This document shows, piece after piece, positions 52,300-59,325 of a stretch of 59,325 bases of DNA. A program made the position numbers and the translations under genes. The stretch is taken from assembly GCA_965365345.1 (NCBI GenBank), contig CBDUBH010000009.1:1-59325 (forward strand). Reading direction: 5' to 3'. The notes beneath the pieces were generated by a model, which saw only the letters and a program-made list of their open reading frames with translations, searched no databases and was not told the origin of the DNA. How positions within the stretch are numbered: the stretch's first letter is position 1; each line of letters opens with the position of its first letter. This DNA comes from CBDUBH01 sp965365345. Lineage in GTDB: Bacteria; Bacteroidota; Ignavibacteria; Ignavibacteriales; SURF-24.

Positions 52300-53436
52300 A
52301 TGAAAGTGTCATACATAACTGACTCCGCGAAAATCAATAACATTGATGCAAGATCAAAAGAAATAATTGATAAAGTTTCGCAAAAATACGTGTTCAGGGC
52401 AAATGACTACTATCTCGGATTGATAAACTGGGAAGATCCGAATGACCCGATCAAACAGATCATAATTCCGCGTGAGGATGAGCTAAACGAATGGGGTAGC
52501 TTAGATGCGAGCAATGAAAAATCTTATACGGTTGCAAAAGGCTGCCAGCACAAGTACAAAGACACTGCTTTGCTTTTAGTAAACGAAGTTTGCGGTGCGT
52601 ACTGCAGATATTGCTTCAGAAAAAGATTGTTCATGAATGATAATGATGAAGCTTCATTAAATGTGACCGATGGTATAAATTATATAGCGAACCATCCCGA
52701 AATTACAAATGTGCTTTTAACCGGCGGCGATCCTTTAATAATGAGTACAAAAAAGATTGCCGAAATTCTTTCAAAACTTCGCGAAATTCCGCACGTAAAT
52801 ATTATAAGAATCGGTTCAAAAATGGTTGCGTTTAATCCATGGCGCATTTTGGATGATCCGGCACTTTTGGAAACAATTTCCAAATACAGTACGGCACAAA
52901 AACGAATTTATATAATGAACCATTTTGATCATCCGCGCGAATTGACCGAATCGGCAGTTGAAGCTTTACACAAATTAATGGATGCCGGAGCAATTTGTGT
53001 TAATCAATGCCCAATGATAAAAGGCGTAAATGATAACGGACAAGTTTTAACCGACCTTTTCAGAAAACTTTCATTTATCGGCGTTCCGCAATATTACATT
53101 TTTCAGGGAAGACCAACAGCAGGAAACGAACCTTACGAAGTTCCGATTGTTGAGGGCTACAAACATTTTGAAGATGCCTTAAAAAATGTTTCGGGCTTGG
53201 CAAAAAGAGTCCGTTTTGCAATGAGTCATTCAACCGGAAAAATTGAAGTGATAGGCGTTGATGAAAATTTCATTTACATGCGCTACCACAGAGCTTATGA
53301 CAGAAAAAATTACGGTAAAGTTTTAGTTTTTCATCGTGATGATAAAGCTTACTGGTTTGATCAACTTATTCCTATAAATAAGGAAAAGGAATTTAAACCG
53401 TTAAAAAGAAAAATTCATGAAGTAAAATTCAATTAG
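52300..53436 (+). CDS. KamA family radical SAM protein (lysine 2,3-aminomutase-like)
   Basis: 378 residues from the ATG set by the Shine-Dalgarno. The radical SAM cluster motif is CGAYCRYC near residue 100, followed by FRKRLF. Other family blocks are NHPEITNVLLTGGDPLIMST, AGAICVNQCPMIKGVND and YYIFQGRPTAGNEPYEVP. A likely PLP lysine lies in AMSHSTGKIEV. The C-terminus lacks the long zinc-binding extension of clostridial lysine aminomutase. Members rearrange amino groups or make beta-lysine, so the true substrate is open. No efp or epmA-like gene is adjacent. Confidence 0.88.
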   Translation: MKVSYITDSAKINNIDARSKEIIDKVSQKYVFRANDYYLGLINWEDPNDPIKQIIIPREDELNEWGSLDASNEKSYTVAKGCQHKYKDTALLLVNEVCGAYCRYCFRKRLFMNDNDEASLNVTDGINYIANHPEITNVLLTGGDPLIMSTKKIAEILSKLREIPHVNIIRIGSKMVAFNPWRILDDPALLETISKYSTAQKRIYIMNHFDHPRELTESAVEALHKLMDAGAICVNQCPMIKGVNDNGQVLTDLFRKLSFIGVPQYYIFQGRPTAGNEPYEVPIVEGYKHFEDALKNVSGLAKRVRFAMSHSTGKIEVIGVDENFIYMRYHRAYDRKNYGKVLVFHRDDKAYWFDQLIPINKEKEFKPLKRKIHEVKFN

Positions 53437-53472
53437 TTTTTCGTTCATTGTGTAAAAATACCCCAAAATTAA

Positions 53473-53507
53473 AAAAATCCCTTCCTTATTTTCCGGAAGG
53501 GATTTTT
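53473..53507. terminator. strong bidirectional rho-independent terminator
   Basis: AAAAATCCCTTCC and GGAAGGGATTTTT pair over 13 bp with a 9-nt loop. T-runs flank it on both strands. It lies between the convergent KamA and NifU-like genes. Confidence 0.92.
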
Positions 53508-53584
53508 AATTTTAAATTTTGCGCGTCATTTCCGCCACTCTGAAATTCAACGGGCAATAGATTTACAATTCAATTAAATTTATT

Positions 53585-54142
53585 TTAGCCGGCAACAACT
53601 TCCAAAGAAGGATTTATCTCGCGTTTCAATAAATTTTCAATTGCAACCAAAGTACCGTGAATTGCACTCGGGCAAGTTCCGCATGCACCTTGATATCTTA
53701 TTGAAAGTGTGTAACCTTCAAGACCCAAAACTTCCAATCCGCCGCCATCGCCCGCCAAAGCAGGTCTAACACGTTTATCAAGGAATTCATTTATCTTTTG
53801 AAGCATTTCATTTTCCTGTTCGGAAGTCATTCCTTCTGCTTCTTTTTCTTCGGGAATTGAATTTTTATCGAAAGCAGCAACAAAATTTACAAATGGTCTT
53901 TGAATTCTGCCCCAATCAACATTCGGATTTTTTTCGATTGTTACAAATTTATCCATATAAAAAACAGATTCAACTCCTTCGATCTCAAAAATTCCTTTTG
54001 CAAAAGGATCGTTTGCTGCTTCGTTTTTATTTTTATATTGACGTGCTTCTTTCAACAACAATTTTTCGCTTAAAATAAATTTCAATGCTTGCGGATTTGG
54101 AGTAAGATCAACATCCTGCACTTTTAACTGAGCGTTTGGCAT
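53585..54142 (-). CDS. NifU-like/Nfu iron-sulfur scaffold protein
   Basis: 185 residues when started at the ATG at 54142. That start has GGAGG 4 nt upstream (54147-54151), whereas the ATG at 54187 would add a non-conserved MKPNDKNEQDINGGK. The N-terminal Nfu_N domain (TPNPQALKFILSEKLL) is followed by the NifU C-terminal domain with GDGGGLEVLGLEGYTLSIRYQGACGTCPSAI, where the CxxC binds the cluster. It should hold and deliver Fe-S clusters in the cytoplasm. Confidence 0.92.
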   Translation of the reverse strand: MPNAQLKVQDVDLTPNPQALKFILSEKLLLKEARQYKNKNEAANDPFAKGIFEIEGVESVFYMDKFVTIEKNPNVDWGRIQRPFVNFVAAFDKNSIPEEKEAEGMTSEQENEMLQKINEFLDKRVRPALAGDGGGLEVLGLEGYTLSIRYQGACGTCPSAIHGTLVAIENLLKREINPSLEVVAG

Positions 54143-54276
54143 TTTTCCTCCGTTTATATCTTGCTCATTTTTATCATTTGGTTTCATTTAACTTTTAAAC
54201 CGCTTGAACTTTTTCAAAGTTCAATAAATTAATTCAATTTTAAAAATAAAACCGATTTTTGATTATAGCAAAAAAT

Positions 54277-54804
54277 TTATCTGTGAACAGCAAAATTTTT
54301 ACCGGAATGTGTAAAATCCGGAGATCTCAATTTTTTGAAAAGATGTATGAAAATTACGGCAACGAAAAGAAGATAAGCAAAAAGTAAAATGAAAATTGAA
54401 CGCGGCAAAAAATTTTCTCCTTTAACATTCAATTGAAAAATGAAATAATTTGTTGCAATCAATAAAAATATCGTAACGGTTCCGATGTGAAAAATATGAT
54501 CAGAAATAATTTTTAATGTCTTTTTCCGGTTATCATTATTTAAAAGTACATCTCTGTTCGGAATATTTATCAAACTATTCGGTAAAAAAGGAATTGAATA
54601 AGCAATAACAGCTAAACTGCCGGCGGTTAAAACATAAACGAGCAAAAAGAAAAGATAATAATTCGGTTTATCATACCAGGCATCGGCAAAACCTTCAAAA
54701 TTAAAATGCGCCGCAATTTTTCCGGGCAAAACCGGAAAATAAAAAACGAATTCGAAAAACAGCAAAAGCGTTGCAATTAAAAATAAATATTTTGCGGTGC
54801 TCAA
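54277..54804 (-). CDS. DUF1648 membrane protein
   Basis: 175 residues with four or five membrane segments. The N-terminal block FPVLPGKIAAHFNFEGFADAWYDKP is the DUF1648 signature, as in SdpI-like immunity proteins of Firmicutes. No toxin gene is adjacent and SdpI's C-terminal domain is absent, so it is only a family member of unknown function. Confidence 0.8.
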   Translation of the reverse strand: MSTAKYLFLIATLLLFFEFVFYFPVLPGKIAAHFNFEGFADAWYDKPNYYLFFLLVYVLTAGSLAVIAYSIPFLPNSLINIPNRDVLLNNDNRKKTLKIISDHIFHIGTVTIFLLIATNYFIFQLNVKGENFLPRSIFILLFAYLLFVAVIFIHLFKKLRSPDFTHSGKNFAVHR

Positions 54805-55022
54805 AATCTGCTCGCTTTTTAATTTTGAATTTCTAAAATGCTCTTATTTTTAAATTAAAATTTTATCTGATATTTCATAAATTTTTTTTGCCGCTGAATA
54901 TGGCGGAGATTTTTCGGAGTGATTTCTGAAGTTTTATTTTTAGAAAAACTTTTGATGAAGAAATTAGTTTGAAATAATTTCGAAAAAAACCACACGACTT
55001 AAAATAAATTATAATTTTCGGA

Positions 55023-56165
55023 TCAAGTTTGCGTTACCTTAAATCTGAATTCTTTTAAGATATTTACTAAATTTTCATCGTTAAAATTTAATTCCACAGT
55101 GAAATTATTAAATTCCCTTCTTAAAAGATAGTGCTTTCTTAAAGTATCAAAATATTTTTTCTTTTCATCCGGATTCATTTGTAAGGATTTTTTCAATATT
55201 ACATTATCGCGGTTTATATCGTAGATTTGCGAAAATATTTCATCTAAAATTTTTGTAAGATATTCTTTTTTTTCAATTCTGATGATCGGATTTTTTACAC
55301 TTTCAAATTGCGGCTTCCAGATTTTTTCCGCGTTTAAAAATTCGCAAAGTGAATTGTAGATCATCAAAGTGCCGTTAACTTTTCCTTCCAAAGAATAACC
55401 GGCAACGTGCGCTGTTGCAATATCTGCTTTTTCGAGAAGTGCGGAATTTATATCAGGTTCATTTTCCCAAACATCCAGAATTATGCTTACATCATTTCGC
55501 GCGCGCAAAAATTTTTCCAAAGCAAAATTGTCAATCACTGCGCCGCGCGAAGCATTTATCAAAATTGAATTTTCTTTAAGCAGATTTAAATTTTTTTCAT
55601 TTAAAAGATGAAAAGTTTTGTCAACTCCTTCTAAATTCAGCGGTGTGTGAAAAGTTACGATATCGGCTTTTAGCGCGGTTTCAAGATCAACAAATTTTTG
55701 ATCGTTCGAAATTCTCTGCTTCGGCGGATCGTTAGGCAAAGTTTGCATCCCTATTGAATTTGCAATGCGCAAAATTCTGCTTCCGATATTTCCTATTCCA
55801 ACAATTCCAATGCTTTTATTTTGAAGATCAAAATTTTTTCGCGATGCAATTTTTGCGATAGCGGTAAAAACATATTCTGCCACTGCATCGGCATTGCAGC
55901 CTTTTGCCGAAGCAAATTTTATATTTTGATTTTTAAGATAATTAAGATCAACGTGATCGGTGCCGATCGTAGCGGTTCCAACGAATTTTACTTTTGTATT
56001 CTTTAAAAGATCTTCATCAACATTTGTGATAGAGCGGGTTATCAAAATTTCAGCATCTTTTAAATTTGCGTTTGTAATTTCCCTTCCGTGTAAAAGTTCA
56101 ACTTCTCCGAATTGCGAAAACGCTTCTGCGGCAAATGAAATATTTTCATCAACTATTATTTTCAT
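55023..56165 (-). CDS. pdxB: erythronate-4-phosphate dehydrogenase
   Basis: 380 residues, the usual length with the C-terminal DUF3410 dimerisation domain. It performs the second step of pyridoxal phosphate synthesis. It opens with IVDENISFAAEAFSQFGEVE and contains FVGTATIGTDHVD, GIVGIGNIGSRILRIA (NAD site), INASRGAVIDN (catalytic Arg), DVWENEPDIN (Glu) and TAHVAGYSLEGK (His). No other pdx gene is in the window. Family C and B repeats lie directly upstream of its start. Confidence 0.94.
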   Translation of the reverse strand: MKIIVDENISFAAEAFSQFGEVELLHGREITNANLKDAEILITRSITNVDEDLLKNTKVKFVGTATIGTDHVDLNYLKNQNIKFASAKGCNADAVAEYVFTAIAKIASRKNFDLQNKSIGIVGIGNIGSRILRIANSIGMQTLPNDPPKQRISNDQKFVDLETALKADIVTFHTPLNLEGVDKTFHLLNEKNLNLLKENSILINASRGAVIDNFALEKFLRARNDVSIILDVWENEPDINSALLEKADIATAHVAGYSLEGKVNGTLMIYNSLCEFLNAEKIWKPQFESVKNPIIRIEKKEYLTKILDEIFSQIYDINRDNVILKKSLQMNPDEKKKYFDTLRKHYLLRREFNNFTVELNFNDENLVNILKEFRFKVTQT

Positions 56166-56182
56166 AAAGTAAAATTAAGGGA

Positions 56183-56215
56183 AAAGATTCAAAGATGAAA
56201 AAAATGGAAAGATTA
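56183..56215 (+). repeat. Family C repeat
   Basis: AAAGATTCAAAGATGAAA then AAAATGGAAAGATT. It adjoins the family B palindrome at 56226. Confidence 0.6.
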
Positions 56216-56225
56216 AAATAATTTT

Positions 56226-56253
56226 GTAGAGACGTAGCATGCTACGTCTCTAC
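56226..56253. repeat. Family B palindrome, perfect, different arms
   Basis: GTAGAGACGTAGCA and its complement TGCTACGTCTCTAC. The ends match 51561; the centre TAGCATGCTA differs and still pairs perfectly. Confidence 0.85.
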
Positions 56254-56312
56254 GGTTTTATGTAACTTAACAAATTGCTGACTTTAATTCTTACTTTCGT
56301 AAATTCTTTTAC

Positions 56313-58886
56313 TTACTCAACCGGAATTGTAAAACTGAATTTTGCTCCTTCGCCGGGTTTTGCTTCCGCATAAACTTTTCCGCCGTGGCGGATAATAATT
56401 CTTTTTACAATTGCCAGACCGATTCCGGTTCCTTCAAAATCTTTTTCTGAATGCAATCTTTGAAACGGCGAAAAAAGTTTGCTTGCATAATTCTGCTCAA
56501 AACCAACTCCGTTATCTTTTATAAAATAAATATTTTCAGCTTCTTCTTTATAGCCGCCGATTTCAATTAATGGATTTTCTGTTTTGGAAGTAAATTTAAT
56601 TGCGTTGGAAATTAAATTTATCCAAACCTGCAAGATCAATCCGCGATCTGCTTTTGCTTCAGGAAGTTCGCCAATTTTTAATCCCATTTTTTTCTCTTCA
56701 AACTGCATAAGATCATTGAACGCAATATCAATAAGAAGATTCATATCAACATTAACTTTATTTAATCCGGTTTTATTCAATCGTGAAAGCGAAAGCATAT
56801 CATCTATCATTTCCCACATATACATCGAATTTTTGCGGATCGCATTAACTAATTTATTTACTTCGGGATTAAATTCACCGGAGTAATTTTCATTTAATAT
56901 TTTTGAAAAGCCTTCGATTGCACGCAGCGGCGCTTTTAGATCGTGCGAAACTGAATATGAAAATGCTTCAAGTTCTTTATTTACTTGTTCAAGTTCGCCG
57001 GTTTTAGCATAAATTCTTTGTTCAATTTCTTCATTCAATTTTGAAATTTCGTTTGCAGCGTTTATCTTTTCGGTGATATCAGCAGCAATCATAATTGCGC
57101 CGATTATTTTTTCATTTTTATCTTTAAGCGGAGCCGATGATAAATTCACGATACACTCTTCGCCGCTTTTTTTTATTAGCGAAATTTGCTCGCCGGTAAT
57201 TGTTTTACCATTTAATACTTTTTGAACATAAGAATTAAAGCTTTGTGTTTCATTTGATTTTACAGATGGAAAAACTTTACCGGTTATTTCTTCTGAACTC
57301 CACCCGAAAAGATCTGTGGCGGCTTTGTTCCAGATAAATTTTACTTTATGATTTTCATCAATTACAAAAATCGGAAGTGCCGAAGCGTTTACGGTGGAAA
57401 GTAAATTTTCATTTGCAACTTTTAATGATTCTTCCGCTTCTTTTAATTTTGAAATATCAATAATTGTTAAGATCACTTTTTTATAAGTTAAATTTTGTTC
57501 TTCCGGCGCAACCCATTTCAAATAAATGTTAAGCTTTTCGCCGTTCATTTTTGTGTTTGATGTTTCAACGGCAAATTCTTTTTTATTTTCCGCAATTGCA
57601 ATTATTGTTTCTTTAATTACATGAAGCGATTCTCTATCAACAACTTTATCAAATCCGTTTAAAATTTCATCTTTTGAATTTGCCTCGTAAATTTTCAAAG
57701 TTATTTCGTTAACGTTAACAATTTTTATCAGCGAAACGCTTTTTTCAACTTCTTCGGGATGATCATCAAGATATTTTCTGAAATCCGTGACGCCTATTTT
57801 TTTCAAAAGATCAATGTGAGCTTTAAGTTTGGAAAAATCCTCTTCCCAAATTGAAACGGGAGATTTTTCAAAGAGTGTGCGGTATCTTTCTTCACTGCTT
57901 TTTAATTCATCTTCGGCTTTTATTTTATTGGTTATATCATTTATCAAAACGATCCGCGCTTCTTTATTTTGATAGAACGTACTGCTGGAAATTATTTCTA
58001 CAAGAATAATTTCGCCGTTCTTTTTTTTGTGCTTCCACGGTCCGCTTTTTTGATAACGCGCATCATTATCACGAAGATTTTTACTCAATTCATCCCACTC
58101 GGTTCCGGGTCTTATTTCGTGTAAAGTCATTGAATAAAATTCATCATAAGTATAGCCGTAAGCTTCAACAGCTGCATTATTAACTTTTAAAAACCGGAAA
58201 GTTTTGACATCGTAAACCCACATCGGATGAGGATTATCCATAAATAAAAGCCGGTATCTTTTTTCAGATTCCATCAATCTTTTTTCAATTATTTTTCGCG
58301 CGCTGATATCTCTAATTATTGCCTGAATTTTTCTGTTGCTAAGAATTTTGATGCTCATTTCAACATCAACCGGATTGCCATCTTTTGTAATTATCTGCCT
58401 TTCCTGAAGAAGTGTTTTTCCGCTGTAAATATCCTGAAATCTTACAGGAACATTTTCGCGGTCATCTTTTGAAATGAGATCTTTTATTGACAGTTTTTTC
58501 AGTTCATCCAAATTAAAACCGCAAAGATTTAAAGCTTGATTGTTAGCGTCAATAAATCTGCCGTACTCATCGGAAATAAAAATTGCATCAGATGCCTGAT
58601 CGAGAATAAGTTTATAATCAGAACGGCTTTCGGAAAGTTCAGTTGATACCTGATTTATTTTTTGAAATCTGATCTTTAAAAGGAAATAAAGTGTAGCGGA
58701 AACTAATAATATGAAAAACCAACCCTTAAATGTTTGATACCAGGTTAAAGAATTTATATCTTCAACAAACATTACCAAAAGATGATCTGTAACTAAGATC
58801 CACAAAATACTTGCCGCAGCAAAAATTGCGGTAATTATTTCGGGAGTTGCCATCAAGCTTCTGGAAAAAGGGGATTTGTTTTTCAT
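56313..58886 (-). CDS. multi-PAS sensor histidine kinase, orphan
   Basis: 857 residues. Two membrane segments (about 15-38 and 48-68) frame a very short outside loop. Four PAS-type domains follow from about 85 to 610 (for example SDYKLILDQASDAIFISDEYGRFID, KRYRLLFMDNPHPMWVYD and NASALPIFVIDENHKVKFIW). A HisKA dimerisation domain contains AFSYSVSHDLKAPLRAIEGF, His near 647. The HATPase_c domain has NLISNAIKFTS, DNGVGFEQ and GTGIGLAIVKRI, and its ATP-lid region looks complete. No response regulator is in the window. The third PAS region looks the most diverged. Confidence 0.92.
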   Translation of the reverse strand: MKNKSPFSRSLMATPEIITAIFAAASILWILVTDHLLVMFVEDINSLTWYQTFKGWFFILLVSATLYFLLKIRFQKINQVSTELSESRSDYKLILDQASDAIFISDEYGRFIDANNQALNLCGFNLDELKKLSIKDLISKDDRENVPVRFQDIYSGKTLLQERQIITKDGNPVDVEMSIKILSNRKIQAIIRDISARKIIEKRLMESEKRYRLLFMDNPHPMWVYDVKTFRFLKVNNAAVEAYGYTYDEFYSMTLHEIRPGTEWDELSKNLRDNDARYQKSGPWKHKKKNGEIILVEIISSSTFYQNKEARIVLINDITNKIKAEDELKSSEERYRTLFEKSPVSIWEEDFSKLKAHIDLLKKIGVTDFRKYLDDHPEEVEKSVSLIKIVNVNEITLKIYEANSKDEILNGFDKVVDRESLHVIKETIIAIAENKKEFAVETSNTKMNGEKLNIYLKWVAPEEQNLTYKKVILTIIDISKLKEAEESLKVANENLLSTVNASALPIFVIDENHKVKFIWNKAATDLFGWSSEEITGKVFPSVKSNETQSFNSYVQKVLNGKTITGEQISLIKKSGEECIVNLSSAPLKDKNEKIIGAIMIAADITEKINAANEISKLNEEIEQRIYAKTGELEQVNKELEAFSYSVSHDLKAPLRAIEGFSKILNENYSGEFNPEVNKLVNAIRKNSMYMWEMIDDMLSLSRLNKTGLNKVNVDMNLLIDIAFNDLMQFEEKKMGLKIGELPEAKADRGLILQVWINLISNAIKFTSKTENPLIEIGGYKEEAENIYFIKDNGVGFEQNYASKLFSPFQRLHSEKDFEGTGIGLAIVKRIIIRHGGKVYAEAKPGEGAKFSFTIPVE

Positions 58887-59325
58887 ATACAGCTCCTCAT
58901 TGTGAATTATTGAAGCGCAATTTAATATGCTATAAAGATAAAATATTTATCATTATAAAATAATGTTAAAATATTTATAAAATTTTAAACAGGCAAAAAA
59001 ATTTATGAATTTACTGTGAGCTTGACCAATACGGTTAATATTTGATCTTTTATAAAAAGATTTTTACTCGTAATGAAAATTTATTATTGGATTTTAATCT
59101 TTGCCGGTCTTAAAGATATTTATTTTAAAGATAATCAACAGATATTTGAAATTGCATTATGTACTTACATTTAAAATAACTTTTTTTTCATAAAAAAGGT
59201 TCATTAAAAACAATTTTTGCAATTAAATTTTGTTATAATAAATTTTTGCAGTTGCAAATATTTGCGGAAATGTTTTTTTATTTTAAAATTTAGAATGGGA
59301 TTCATTTAATCCAGCGTTTCGATTG
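58887..59325. other. 439-bp right-end region without a recognised gene
   Basis: Very A/T-rich leader of the histidine kinase gene and beyond. I see no repeat of families A-C and no supported gene. The last bases could be the 3' end of a reverse-strand gene outside the window, but nothing shows it. Confidence 0.5.

Noticed and set aside
53522..53548. GCGTCATTTCCGCC...TGAAATTC as another family A element
   Set aside because: Only the ATTTC/GAAAT arms remain, and the ends do not match the family well enough.
59073..59174. 33-codon ORF near the right end (MKIYYWILIF...)
   Set aside because: No ribosome site and no recognisable family. Frames of this length are common by chance here.

Overview
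The window is A+T-rich DNA from a bacterium that most resembles the Ignavibacteria/Bacteroidota (FCB) lineage. This is an inference from gene content (7TM-HD PgpH protein, DUF4175 coiled-coil protein, KamA family protein, NlpE-like and other lipoproteins) and from the many start codons preceded by A/T-rich leaders without a clear Shine-Dalgarno. No database search was possible. I count 43 protein genes, one of them cut by the left edge. I found no rRNA, tRNA, CRISPR array, transposase or prophage gene.

Layout. 1-9200: N-acetylmuramoyl-alanine amidase (partial), an isoprenylcysteine-methyltransferase-like membrane protein, aspS, nadA, a candidate structured RNA, a von Willebrand A lipoprotein and a secreted YtcJ-type amidohydrolase. 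9600-14700: dCMP deaminase, ppk1, then a reverse-strand run DUF1844-nadK-thioredoxin-like-DUF4385. 14800-22060: a surface-glycan region (three family-2 and one family-4 glycosyltransferases, a Wzx-type flippase and a WcaJ-type initiating transferase) on alternating strands. 22300-32000: M50 protease, xerD, pgpH, cupin, a STAS protein with an unknown partner, ligA, a RodZ-like protein and an NlpE-like lipoprotein. 32290-38570: nucleotidyltransferase-metK-ahcY operon, then a lipoprotein/outer-membrane-protein pair. 38880-51296: deaD, a nitronate monooxygenase/FabK-like enzyme, a DUF1624 membrane acyltransferase, a 1516-residue adenylate-forming/GNAT fusion and a 1129-residue DUF4175 coiled-coil protein. 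51770-58886: yhbY, a KamA radical SAM protein, a NifU-like protein, a DUF1648 protein, pdxB and an orphan multi-PAS histidine kinase.

The genes are mostly housekeeping: NAD synthesis and phosphorylation, the SAM cycle, tRNA charging, DNA ligation, chromosome resolution, Fe-S assembly and cell-envelope building.

The unusual content is between genes. At 5821-5967 four abutting hairpins end in a U-rich tail. The loops of the first and last hairpins are perfectly complementary over 7 nt, which predicts a kissing-loop RNA. The third hairpin shows an anti-Shine-Dalgarno-like loop. Separately, three families of dispersed repeats fill most long intergenic gaps. Family A consists of palindromes with constant ends and base-pairing variable arms, some with a fixed 2-nt bulge. 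Family B consists of 28-nt GTAGAGACG-type palindromes. Family C is an AAAGATGAAAAGATTC-type repeat that supplies the same C-terminal peptide and stop codon to two unrelated proteins.
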